Assembly (NCBI GenBank): GCA_018402565.1
Contig: JAGYIQ010000001.1
Coordinates: 186,001 to 250,000 of the forward strand
DNA: 64,000 bases
Reading direction: 5' to 3'
DNA from: Pirellulaceae bacterium
Lineage (GTDB): Bacteria > Planctomycetota > Planctomycetia > Pirellulales > Pirellulaceae
Part shown: positions 1-7,819 of the stretch, one piece after another
How positions within the stretch are numbered: the stretch's first letter is position 1
Layout of the letters: each line of letters starts with the position of its first letter
Program-made: the position numbers and the translations under genes
The notes under the pieces: model-generated
What the model was told of the DNA's origin: nothing
Seen by the model: only the letters and a program-made list of their open reading frames with translations
Databases searched by the model: none

Positions 1-477
1 ATACGATCATGATCGGGGAACGACCACCCAGTACCGATCGCTGGTTCGGGTGGTGGTATGCTGGGTACGGGCAACTGGGCACCAGTAGTTTGGATTCGCT
101 GTTGGGCTTGTTGATTTTTCCGTAGCGGAACGCGTCAAGCGTTTCGATTGATGGGAAAATGCCCTGTTATCACCCGATTTCATTAAATCGGGCCGCAATT
201 TCGCGAGCAAGTCTGGAAAAATCAACAAGCCCTCCTGGGCGCCCGCGAACTTAATATCGGCTCGCGGGGCAACAGCATCTGCGGCGGTGGTCCGTTTAGC
301 TTTCGCAATGGCCATCCCGAGTTCCAATGCAGCAGTTTGCATTTCTGGAGCCAACACCCCGGCGGCGCTCAATTTGTCTTCGCTGACGGCAGCGTCAAGT
401 TCCTCAGCTTCGAATCCGCCGACATCCTACCCGCCTTAGCCTCTCGCGCGGGTGGAGAAGTGGTCGAGGTGCCTTAG
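1..477 (+). pseudogene. DUF1559 gene, 3' part, split by a repeat insertion
   Basis: Translating the plus strand gives the usual C-terminal blocks of DUF1559 proteins: TIMIGERPPSTD, then WWYAGYGQ and LDSLL, followed after an interruption by LGARELN, and finally a histidine/DG-type block ([18 protein letters not shown]) ending at the stop codon at 475-477. The gene enters from outside the window. It is interrupted by the palindromic element at 104-232, which puts stop codons in frame, so it is broken. DUF1559 proteins are abundant in planctomycetes, have a type IV pilin-like N-terminus and are probably exported; their role is not settled. The 3' flank (about 478-540) is repeated after the decayed DUF1559 gene near 7.4 kb. 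Confidence 0.8.
104..232 (+). repeat. 129-bp palindromic MITE-like element inside a DUF1559 gene
   Basis: The element starts GGGCTTGTTGATTTTTCC and ends with the exact inverse, GGAAAAATCAACAAGCCC, so it has 18-bp terminal inverted repeats. Just inside the left end is a small hairpin (TTCCG TAG CGGAA). It has no coding capacity. Other copies are at 15297-15425 (inverted), 55647-55970, 59085-59250, 50012-50097 and 27093-27143. This copy separates two blocks of one DUF1559 reading frame, which shows it is mobile or was recently mobile. A target-site duplication cannot be fixed by eye. Confidence 0.85.
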
Positions 478-1190
478 TGGTCCACGGTTTGTGTCGGATC
501 CTTCGCTTAGCTCCATTCGTCCGTCATCCGTCAACCCCCAATGCGAGGAAGGGGAGACCGCGAGAGAGGGGAAGAACCGCAGAGGAATTTGGCTGCGGCG
601 GTTTCTCTGCGATATTTCCCATCTCTGCGGTGTTGTACGAATTTTGACTTTCGTGGTTTGTAACCGTTCACGACCATCGACTTTGAACGGTTGCTGATCG
701 TCTGAATCCTACTCGTACTCAGCCTTGGGCGGTACTCGTACTCGTAATCGTAATCGTGCTCACGTTAGTGCGCGATACCACCCTGGCGCCGATTACGATG
801 ACGAGCACGAGCACCATTTCATTGCGCACGAGACGGAGTTCCCGCTCGCCAACTGGAACATCTTCAATCGTGACGTGCCATTCGCTTGTCCCCATTCGTT
901 TGTTCTCATACAAACCTGAATGCCAGGAAGAGCACAACGCGACAGGAGGGAACAGTCGCGGAGGAGTTTGGCTGCGGGGGTTCCTCTCGGAACGAATACC
1001 CTTTCGGAGCGAGCTCGATGCGGACGAGAAACGTGGTACCAACACTTACATTTCCGCAGACAGATAAGTGGTACGCATTTTTAGTCACAATTCCACCGGC
1101 CGCGGTCCGCAGGAAATCGGCCCCTGGCAAGCGGTTGTCGCTCTGGGGAGGTCGATTGTGACAACCGATAGAATTTAAGAATTTTCCCTA
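478..1190. other. Intergenic, no gene; simple repeats
   Basis: No convincing coding sequence. It holds a 3'-flank block shared with about 7425-7490, two copies of a 'CGCAGAGG/TCTGCG' repeat family seen again at 26-27 kb and 29 kb, and a run of TACTCG/TAATCG hexamers around 711-820 related to those near 10.2 kb and 29.95 kb. Confidence 0.6.
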
Positions 1191-1218
1191 TTGTCTGCGA
1201 GCTTCCGATCGGTACAAT
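1191..1218 (+). promoter_or_regulatory. Sigma70-like promoter of cassette 1
   Basis: TTGTCT at 1191-1196 and TACAAT at 1213-1218 are separated by 16 bp. The equivalent place before cassette 2 has TTGACT-N16-TAGAAT, and the sequence just upstream (ATTTTCCCT) is also shared. Conservation in both copies supports a real promoter; the start site would be near 1225, leaving a leader of about 50 nt. Confidence 0.6.
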
Positions 1219-1276
1219 CTGGTACGGGCGGTCGCGTCAGAGCAATTTCGCGGTCAGGGCAGTGGAGGGAAACGGG

Positions 1277-2269
1277 ATGACTTCGGCAAACAGTCAGCAG
1301 AAACTCCCGCACGGGGACTCCCGCACGGGTGAAAGCGTGTTGGTAAATGCGAGCCGACCGACGTTTGACGGTGCGGGTGGGTCTTTTCTTCAATCCCGCT
1401 CTTCTGCGGATCTGTTTTCTTTATACCCATCTTGGGCTCGGCTGATTCGGATTTGGTTTGTTTTGTCTGCTGGCGTGTTGCTGCTCGCGGTGATTGCCAA
1501 GTTGCAGTGGATCTTCAGTAACCCGTTGTGGGAGGATATTGCCATCGGCGGAGTCTGGCTCACCTTGGCGGGGATTGTCTTGGAGTTCTGGGCGGCGTCC
1601 GCGTTATTGCTTGCCCCGCGGATCAAGGCGGCCTGGGTGGGGCTGGGGATGCATTTCGTTTTTTTGATCGTTGGCTTTGGAATATGGATTTCCGGGCAGA
1701 ATTGCCAATGTTTTGGCGATTGGAAACTGGCGGGAGCGGAAATCCCAGCTTGGGTTTTACCGATCGACAATCTGGTTGCGGTTGCCTTCTTTGCCGTGAT
1801 CGTTGTGAAAACGGGCGTACTGGACAAAGTAATGTCCAATAGTCGCTTACCGGAGTTCGGCACCCAGATCGGTGTCGCCCTGGGTTTGCTATTCGTGTTG
1901 TTTTTATTGTCGACAGCTCAAGGCCAACAAGTCTGGCGTTCGGGAGCGTCGGCCACGGAATTCGTGTTGCAAGTGGCTGAAATTCCGGAACTCGTGCCGG
2001 GCCAGAATTACGAAACAGTCGTCAGCTTGCGCAATCGTTCTGCCCAAACAGTCCGCGTGGTCGGGGGCGGGACGACCTGTACTTGCGTGACCTTAGAGAG
2101 CATTCCGTTGGAGATCCCCGCCCATGGTCGACGCGAATTGGCCGTTCGCTTCAAAGTGGACGAGCATCTCCGTGGGCAGAAGGAATTTAAGAACGGCCTG
2201 GTCTATTACCTTGCGGGTGGCCAGCAGTTCAACGTCAGGGGCGTGATCAAAGGCAGTGTTTCCGACTAG
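1277..2269 (+). CDS. MauE/DoxX-type membrane protein fused to a DUF1573-like domain (copy 1)
   Basis: The 330-aa protein has a polar N-terminal tail (1-55), about four membrane segments (56-76, 88-112, 120-140, 158-177), a CQCFG motif at 143-147 between segments 3 and 4, a fifth membrane segment (198-215), then an extracytoplasmic beta-rich domain with a TTCTC motif at 266-270. The first part resembles MauE/DoxX redox-associated membrane proteins, a family linked to disulfide formation in secreted partners; the last part resembles DUF1573. I chose ATG 1277 because a GGAGGGA site lies 6-7 nt upstream and copy 2 starts at the same point; GTG 1262 is in frame but would include that site. It is the first gene of cassette 1. 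Redox work on the neighbouring secreted protein is inference. Confidence 0.75.
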   Translation: MTSANSQQKLPHGDSRTGESVLVNASRPTFDGAGGSFLQSRSSADLFSLYPSWARLIRIWFVLSAGVLLLAVIAKLQWIFSNPLWEDIAIGGVWLTLAGIVLEFWAASALLLAPRIKAAWVGLGMHFVFLIVGFGIWISGQNCQCFGDWKLAGAEIPAWVLPIDNLVAVAFFAVIVVKTGVLDKVMSNSRLPEFGTQIGVALGLLFVLFLLSTAQGQQVWRSGASATEFVLQVAEIPELVPGQNYETVVSLRNRSAQTVRVVGGGTTCTCVTLESIPLEIPAHGRRELAVRFKVDEHLRGQKEFKNGLVYYLAGGQQFNVRGVIKGSVSD

Positions 2270-2315
2270 CGTGAGTAGGTCGCCAGGCATCCCTAAAAGG
2301 AAGAAAAGGTGAATA

Positions 2316-2576
2316 ATGATCCGTCAATTTGGTGGGTTTCTACAGGGTTTTGGTCTGTGCTTCGCACTTGTTTCGCTCGCCACATTATCGCATTCCGTTT
2401 TCGCAGACGGCCCCGGGTTCGGGGGCGTCTGCATACATAACGATTGCACAGGTTGCTTGCCCGGAACTTTGTGGTGTGGTGGAGAAGGCTGCGCAGACGG
2501 CGTTGACCCACGCAACTGCGAAGCGTGTAATAGTTGTACTATCGCTCGCGGGTGCAAGTGCGAGTACCACCCGTAA
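2316..2576 (+). CDS. Small secreted cysteine-rich protein
   Basis: The 86-aa product has a signal peptide of about 31 residues ending near SHSVFADG, then a mature part of about 55 residues with nine cysteines (for example VCIHNDCTGC and NCEACNSC) and many Gly and Asp. A purine-rich AAGGAAGAAAAGG site precedes ATG 2316. I recognise no family. The nine cysteines next to a MauE-like protein suggest an exported, disulfide-bonded peptide, which is inference. The signal-peptide region resembles the tiny protein of cassette 2 (both have QFGGFL/HFGNFL, then GFG and LADGPG or FADGPG), but the cysteine-rich tail is missing there. Confidence 0.65.
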   Translation: MIRQFGGFLQGFGLCFALVSLATLSHSVFADGPGFGGVCIHNDCTGCLPGTLWCGGEGCADGVDPRNCEACNSCTIARGCKCEYHP

Positions 2577-2720
2577 CTGGTGTCAACGACGAAACTCTCT
2601 GGGGAGTTTACCGTTCACCCCGAGTTATCGAAGAACACGATTCCTCGCATGCTTAAGTTGTATTTTGGTAATGCAACAGCACCGATCCCGCGTCAACGGG
2701 TGATAGATCGAACCCTTTTT

Positions 2721-2767
2721 GTTGAAGACTTCGGCCGTACGGCAACGTCGGTCTGAAGTCTCTCAAC
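2721..2767 (+). promoter_or_regulatory. Hairpin between cassette 1 small protein and membrane protein genes
   Basis: GTTGAAGACTTC (2721-2732) pairs with GAAGTCTCTCAAC (2755-2767) with one bulge, and the loop contains the palindrome GCCGTACGGC. There is no T-run after it. A perfect hairpin sits in the same relative place in cassette 2, so it may tune expression of the downstream gene or stabilise the upstream message. Confidence 0.45.
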
Positions 2768-2790
2768 AAATATTTACTGAAAGCGTGACA

Positions 2791-3687
2791 ATGTCCGAAT
2801 TTCGTTCCTATTCGATTCTCTTCTTTTTATTGAGTACATTCACTCCATTTACAAGCTTTTCCTCTGGGCAAGTGGGCTCTTGGGACACCTTGAAATCAGA
2901 AATACTTGCTGACTGGAACCGTGTTCTCGAAAAGTATCAGTCGGAATTAACGATTAAAAATACGTTCACGACTAGTGGAACGATGTCCGGGGAGCCGATC
3001 ACAATAACTTACCGAATTAAAGGCAGATTTAAAAGTCGAAAGTTCGAGTCAGAGAAAGAATCCACAGTTATTGCATATAACCCAGACTACTCGTTTATGT
3101 TAATAAAATCAAGCGATGGCCCGTGGCAATTGGAAAGTATTAAGTTAAACGAGGTTACAGATCACGAAGGTACAATTCGATTTCCAGAGGTGGAGCAGGA
3201 TTTTATGAGTGGCGAAATAAACATGTTGCGTAAATCGATTGAGAATGCCATAGCGCCGACAGTTCAAAATGACCCAAAAACGAATCGTATCTGCATTAAA
3301 TTTGATTCTAGCGATGATGCATCGCTCGAGCACGCAGAAATCGAGCTTACTATTGTAGATGGACATTATCTGCCAACTAGATACATCAGACGAGCGGCTA
3401 ACCGCGAGGCCTCGGTTCATGAATTTGAATGGCAAATTTCACCGTCTGGACTACCGACTTGTACTGTAGCCACGATGAACCACGGCGCCGTGCATGCAAA
3501 GATCGAAATCCCACATCTCGATCCAGATCTATCTGATCGGGAGTTCTACGTATCGAGTTACGGCTTTCCGGAACCAAGTCTTCCATCTGAGACAAGTACA
3601 ACGTGGTGGTTGCTTTCATTTATAGTTGCAGGAATTGGTGTCGCCTGCGCGGGACATTATCTCAAAAGTCGACGAATACGATCTTAA
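2791..3687 (+). CDS. Membrane-anchored extracytoplasmic protein of cassette 1
   Basis: The 298-aa protein has an N-terminal signal-like segment (about residues 6-26), a long soluble beta-rich middle and one C-terminal membrane helix (about 270-292) ending in KSRRIRS, so the bulk should face the outside with a short cytoplasmic tail. I recognise no family, although the middle has a loose LolA-like feel. The C-terminal stretch (YVSSYGFPEPSL, then TTWW and the helix) matches the cassette 2 protein (DLSYYGIQDPNL, TWFYF), so the two are paralogues. ATG 2791 is the first ATG; a longer TTG start at 2719 would run through the hairpin. The gene is visibly richer in A+T than its surroundings. Confidence 0.6.
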   Translation: MSEFRSYSILFFLLSTFTPFTSFSSGQVGSWDTLKSEILADWNRVLEKYQSELTIKNTFTTSGTMSGEPITITYRIKGRFKSRKFESEKESTVIAYNPDYSFMLIKSSDGPWQLESIKLNEVTDHEGTIRFPEVEQDFMSGEINMLRKSIENAIAPTVQNDPKTNRICIKFDSSDDASLEHAEIELTIVDGHYLPTRYIRRAANREASVHEFEWQISPSGLPTCTVATMNHGAVHAKIEIPHLDPDLSDREFYVSSYGFPEPSLPSETSTTWWLLSFIVAGIGVACAGHYLKSRRIRS

Positions 3688-3837
3688 TTTGATACGTTTA
3701 AGCGTCGGTTTGATTGATCTGGAGTTCAAACACCTTTTACTTTTGGTTTTGCGCTGAATGCCGTGTTGATTAGGATGACCCATCGAAGCAGAAACTGCGA
3801 TTGATCGCCATCGATTTCCTCTCATGGAGACAATGAG

Positions 3838-3969
3838 ATGCCCGTGCATAGTAGAGCTTGGAAATGTTGTGGAATTGCATTGCTCGAACTCCTTGTCGTC
3901 ATCGGCGCAATTCACTCCTGCCCCCTTTGCCACACGTCAAGTTTTGGCTGTGACAATGCACTAGTTTGA
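3838..3969 (+). pseudogene. DUF1559 N-terminal remnant
   Basis: The 43-codon frame contains IALLELLVVIGAI, the pilin-type methylation/hydrophobic block of DUF1559 proteins (normally [14 protein letters not shown]), then runs into unrelated sequence and a stop. It lies directly after cassette 1, where cassette 2 has a longer decayed DUF1559 gene at 6474. The rest of 3688-4065 shows no gene. Confidence 0.6.
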
Positions 3970-4065
3970 CACACAAAACGTCATTACTAATAATGACATT
4001 TTCGCCGCCCCAAGACGCACGCAAACCCAGACACCACGATCTGGCGCTATTGAGAATTTTCCCTG

Positions 4066-4093
4066 TTGACTGCGAGAGCACCGCCACTAGAAT
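4066..4093 (+). promoter_or_regulatory. Sigma70-like promoter of cassette 2
   Basis: TTGACT (4066-4071), a 16-bp spacer and TAGAAT (4088-4093) line up with the promoter before cassette 1, including the upstream GAATTTTCCCT block. It is a better consensus match than copy 1. Confidence 0.65.
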
Positions 4094-4150
4094 TGGGGAA
4101 CGACGAGCGTGCGAGAGCAAATCCGCGGACAGGGTGGAAGGGGAAACGAG

Positions 4151-5221
4151 ATGACTTCAGCAGACAGTCAGCACGGGGACTCCAGCACGGGGACTCCAGC
4201 ACGGATACTCCAGCACGGGCACTCCAGCACGGGGACTCCAGCACGGGGACTCCAGCACGGGGACTCCAGCACGGGTGAAAGCGTGTTGGTAAATGCGATC
4301 CGCCCGACGGTTGACGGTGTTTCGGGGACTTTTCTTCAAGTCCGCTCTTCGGCGGATACGTTTTCTTTCTCCCCATCTTGGGCTCGGCTGATTCGGATTT
4401 GGTTTGTTTTGGCTGCTGGCGTGTTGCTACTGGCGGTGGTTGCCAAGTTGCAGTGGATCTTCAGTAACCCGTTGTGGGAAGACGTGGCCGTTGGCGGAGT
4501 TTGGTTGACCTTGGTGGGGATCGTCTTGGAGTTCTGGGCGGCGTCCGCGTTATTGCTCGCACCGCGGATCAACGCGGCCTGGGTGGGGGCTGGGATGCAT
4601 TTCGTTTTGTTGATCGCTGGCTTGGGAATATGGATTTCCGGGCAGACCTGCAAATGTTTCGGCGATTGGAAACTGGCGGGAGCGGAAATCCCGGCTTGGG
4701 TTTTACCGATCTACAATCTGGTCGCGGTTACCTTATTTGCCGTGATCGTTGTGAAGACTCGCGTCCTGAACAAGGTTGGAGCTACGAGTCGCTTGCCGGA
4801 GTTCGGCGCCCAGATCGGTGTCGCCCTGGGTTTGCTATTCGTGTTGTTCTTATTGTCGACAGCTCAAGGCCAACAAGTCTGGCGTTCGGGAGCGTCGGCC
4901 ACGGAAGTCGTGTTGCAAGTGGCTGAAATCCCGGAACTTATGCCCGGTCAGAGTTACGAAACAGTCGTCACCTTGCGCAATCGTTCTGCCAAACCGATCC
5001 GCGTGGTCGGGGGCGGTACGACCTGTACTTGTGTGACCTTAGAGAGCATTCCTTTGGAGATCCCCGCCCATGGTCGACGCGAATTGGCCGTTCGCTTCAA
5101 AGTGGGCGAGCATCTCCGTGGGCAGAAGGAATTCAGAAACTCGCTGGTCTACTACCTCGAGGGATGCCAGCAGTTTCAGGTAAGGGGTACGATTCGCGGC
5201 AAACTATCTGGCTCATGGTGA
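4151..5221 (+). CDS. MauE/DoxX-type membrane protein with DUF1573-like domain (copy 2, repeat-expanded)
   Basis: This 356-aa paralogue of the 1277-2269 product is nearly identical from SVLVNA onward: same membrane segments, CKCFG in place of CQCFG, and the TTCTC motif of the DUF1573-like part. It differs at the N-terminus, where a 14-bp DNA repeat encodes about 33 low-complexity residues rich in Gln, His, Ser, Thr and Gly. ATG 4151 follows GGAAGGGG. A 14-bp unit is not a multiple of three, so gain or loss of one unit would shift the frame; the observed 7 units against 1 in copy 1 differ by 84 bp and keep the frame. The gene starts cassette 2 and overlaps nothing. Confidence 0.75.
   Translation: MTSADSQHGDSSTGTPARILQHGHSSTGTPARGLQHGDSSTGESVLVNAIRPTVDGVSGTFLQVRSSADTFSFSPSWARLIRIWFVLAAGVLLLAVVAKLQWIFSNPLWEDVAVGGVWLTLVGIVLEFWAASALLLAPRINAAWVGAGMHFVLLIAGLGIWISGQTCKCFGDWKLAGAEIPAWVLPIYNLVAVTLFAVIVVKTRVLNKVGATSRLPEFGAQIGVALGLLFVLFLLSTAQGQQVWRSGASATEVVLQVAEIPELMPGQSYETVVTLRNRSAKPIRVVGGGTTCTCVTLESIPLEIPAHGRRELAVRFKVGEHLRGQKEFRNSLVYYLEGCQQFQVRGTIRGKLSGSW
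4171..4268 (+). repeat. 14-bp tandem repeat, 7 units, inside a coding sequence
   Basis: Units of GCACGGGGACTCCA start at 4171, 4185, 4199, 4213, 4227, 4241 and 4255, followed by a partial unit; two central units carry single-base changes. Copy 1 has one full unit at 1309-1322 plus a partial one. Position in the 5' coding end and a unit length not divisible by three are the classic layout for slipped-strand phase variation. Confidence 0.9.
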
Positions 5222-5262
5222 GTCGGTTGTTGGGGATCGCTTGCAAACAGAGAGGAATAATC

Positions 5263-5391
5263 ATGGTTAATCATTTTGGAAACTTCCTACGCGGATTTGG
5301 CGCGACGCTAATCCTTTGTGGCTTCGCCGCCATGGCTGGCTCGACACTTGCTGACGGACCCGGAGGCGGACCTGGCGGTGGTGGAATTTAG
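5263..5391 (+). CDS. Tiny secreted protein of cassette 2
   Basis: This 42-aa product begins MVNHFGNFLRGFG, has a signal-peptide core and LADGPGG, then ends after a Gly-Pro run (GGGPGGGGI). An AGAGGAATAATC ribosome site precedes ATG 5263. It corresponds to the 86-aa protein of cassette 1 but lacks the cysteine-rich part, so it may be a truncated relic or a minimal form. Its place between the MauE-like gene and a hairpin is conserved. Confidence 0.5.
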   Translation: MVNHFGNFLRGFGATLILCGFAAMAGSTLADGPGGGPGGGGI

Positions 5392-5403
5392 CCAGTCGAT
5401 TTT

Positions 5404-5438
5404 GCGTATTTGCACCCAACTTCGGTGCAAATACGCAT
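5404..5438 (+). promoter_or_regulatory. Perfect 14-bp hairpin after the tiny secreted gene
   Basis: TGCGTATTTGCACC (5404-5417) and its exact complement (5425-5438) enclose a 7-nt loop. No T-run follows, so it is not a standard terminator in this direction. The next gene begins 33 nt later. Compare the hairpin at 2721-2767. Confidence 0.6.
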
Positions 5439-5471
5439 TCACTACTGTTTCCGCCACTTAGGAGCTTGCAA

Positions 5472-6422
5472 ATGGTAACCATAACCCTTTTCGCTTTTTG
5501 TTTAACCTCACTCGATACATCCATTCAACCCAAAATAAATAGACGAATGGCTTCTCAGGAGGTTGACTGGTCAAATAAGGAGCAAGCAAAAAGTGAGTAT
5601 TTAAAGGCCGCTTCTCGCTTGTCAACGGCAGATCGATCGCTAAGCCTCAACGCCGACGTCGAAGAGGTTCGCCAGAACGGTAGGAAGTCCCATCGAAAGC
5701 TTCAAATCGTGCGAAGCCCAACCAAGGCGTTGGAGCACGCTCAGCAGACCGTTCAACAAGTAAACCGAACTAAAGTCAGGGTCTACAATCAACCGTGGTA
5801 TTTCGAAATTGGGAGGAACAATGAAGAGCCCTATCTGCTCGATGCTCTCGTTCAGTACGACGAAGTTCCGCATATCGAGGCTCGACGCCATGAACACGTG
5901 GATTCATTGCTGGATGCAGCAAGATTTGCCGGTGGATTTGAATTGCGAGAATTGTTGATAGGTCGTAATTCGTGGGTTTACGATAGCAGCATGCAACTGC
6001 CGGATAATCACCTACTCATGACTTTTTCTAACCCAACGGACATCGATGGAGCAGATCGAATTGAGGTCACACTGTCAAAAGACTATGGTCTGGCAATTGT
6101 TCACGCGACTCTCCACTGGGCTCGTCCGAAGAACTGGCAAGGTGTTTGGGATCAGAAGATGGTTGAGGAGAATGAATATACCCTATTCGATGGCGTTCCA
6201 ATGTTGACGAAGCGACGTGTTACCGATCTGTCGGGATCGGTAGTTGAGTACGATAATATCGTGATCAGCAGAGATGTTGACCCCGGGAGATTTGATCTTT
6301 CGTACTATGGCATTCAAGATCCAAACTTGATATCCTCTGACGGAACTTGGTTCTATTTTTTTGTACTCATTGGAATCGGTTTAATCATACTTTTCATAGG
6401 CATCATCCTCCGACGTTACTAG
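5472..6422 (+). CDS. Membrane-anchored extracytoplasmic protein of cassette 2
   Basis: The 316-aa protein has a short N-terminal hydrophobic segment, a long polar and charged middle, and one strong C-terminal helix (about 292-313) ending in RRY. It is paralogous to the 2791-3687 product by its C-terminal region (LSYYGIQDPNL, TW, membrane helix). ATG 5472 follows TTAGGAGC at good spacing. No family recognised. Together with the MauE-like and tiny secreted proteins it may form an envelope system; that is inference from conserved order. Confidence 0.6.
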   Translation: MVTITLFAFCLTSLDTSIQPKINRRMASQEVDWSNKEQAKSEYLKAASRLSTADRSLSLNADVEEVRQNGRKSHRKLQIVRSPTKALEHAQQTVQQVNRTKVRVYNQPWYFEIGRNNEEPYLLDALVQYDEVPHIEARRHEHVDSLLDAARFAGGFELRELLIGRNSWVYDSSMQLPDNHLLMTFSNPTDIDGADRIEVTLSKDYGLAIVHATLHWARPKNWQGVWDQKMVEENEYTLFDGVPMLTKRRVTDLSGSVVEYDNIVISRDVDPGRFDLSYYGIQDPNLISSDGTWFYFFVLIGIGLIILFIGIILRRY

Positions 6423-6473
6423 ACCGATGCTGGATGTTTTCTACGCAAGACGAGATATAGGAGACCATAAACC

Positions 6474-7405
6474 ATGAAAACATGCTGTTTGGCATCTGCG
6501 AAACAAAGGAATGGCTTCACCCTCGTCGAACTTCTTGTCGTGATTGGGATAATCGCCGTCCTGCTGGGCTTGTTGTTACCTGCGGTGCAGATGGCGCGGG
6601 AGGCGGCGAGGCGGACGAGCTGCGGGTCGCAGATGCGGTAGAAGTTGGGTGCCTATGGCGGCCGCCACCATGAAAGAGCCAAAGCGCCGCTTCTGCCGGC
6701 GGCATAAGGCGGCGACGGCATCGCGGCGGTTCAATACTTGGATCAGCACCTCTGCTGGCCGTACCTGAATACAAACCGCCGTTTACGATCAAACATCGCT
6801 GGCCGACTACGTCGACCACTCCCAACCCGTTTGACAACCCCTGCTGCCCATCGTGGCTTCGCGCACCGCCAATATGGCTGTCGTTGGGTTCGATCTGTTC
6901 CAGCTCCACCGCTGGTCTTCGGAACCCGCTACCGATTTGACTGGCTATCCGGCCAGTGGCGTTTACCACCTACCCGGGTGTCAATGGCCAAGACTTCACG
7001 ATCAGACGGTAGCGGCGTTTTACCTGACTCAAAACTCAATGGCAGAAATCGCGATGGCTGTCCAATATGATCATGATCGGGGAATGTCCGCCGAGCACCG
7101 ATCAAAGAATCGGTTATTGGTGGTACGGCGGCTGGCTGGACAAGTGGGTACCAGTAGTCTGGATTCACCGCGGCATTCGTGAACGCAAATATCGGCCTAC
7201 GCGCATTGCGCATCATATGGTGGACTGCTTGAAGCTTCTGCAATGCCATCCTGACTTAAGCCGCAGCAGCTTGCATTTGGAGTCATAACACTGCGGTAAG
7301 CCTAATTGTCTTCTGATGTAAGGCTTGGTTCCTCACTGGCTGAATTCCGCCAGGATCCTTTACTGGCCTTAGCTTCCCGGTGGGAAGTGGGCTGAGGTGC
7401 TGCAA
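6474..7405 (+). pseudogene. Decayed full-length DUF1559 gene
   Basis: Starting at ATG 6474 the frame reads a prepilin-like leader, [33 protein letters not shown], then a stop after about 44 codons. Later family blocks survive in shifting frames: IMIGECPPSTDQR and WWYGGWLDKW near 7070-7150, then SSLHLES near 7270, and a degraded C-terminus. Its DNA aligns to the window-start DUF1559 copy through the 3' flank. Many frameshifts and stops make it a dead gene. It closes cassette 2. Confidence 0.75.
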
Positions 7406-7819
7406 AGGGTCCAAGGTTTGTGTTGGATCATTCGCTTAGCTCCATTCGTCCGTCATCCGTCAACCCACAATGCGAGGAAGGGGACACCGCGAGATGTGGT
7501 CAGTCGCGAAGCGACGACAGCGTGTAGCTGCGGGTGTCAACCCCGCAGTATCGTCCGTCTCCACCGCATTCAAGTCGCAAAGCGACGGCAGGATCTCCGC
7601 AGTTGGGACCAGATCGTTGTATGGCGACAAAACCTAACCGCGCCTACCATCCCTTGTGATGGCGTCATCGCGCCAACCATCCGCGATCACCGCGTCTGCC
7701 GCCCCATTCGGGGCTAAACTCAGTCGGGCCAGCAACCAATCCGACGGTTGTCACCGTCGGCTACATGCTGCCACGGCTCCGCCGTTCAAATCCCGTCGGT
7801 CAAACAAATCCACCAAGCA
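7406..7819. other. Intergenic, no gene; shared 3' flank and small inverted repeats
   Basis: It begins with the flank block also found at about 482-560 (GCTTAGCTCCATTCGTCCG). CCGACGG-TTGTCA-CCGTCGG at 7741-7760 is a 7-bp hairpin downstream of the convergent gene and could end transcription. Nothing else is supported. Confidence 0.5.

Noticed and set aside
4066-4278. 70-aa ORF through the 14-bp repeats in another frame
   Set aside because: It is out of frame with the MauE gene and starts within the promoter; it only shows that the repeat is open in more than one frame.
7770-7800. GTTCAAATCC, like a tRNA T-loop
   Set aside because: The flanking bases do not pair as a T-stem and no acceptor or anticodon arm can be drawn upstream.
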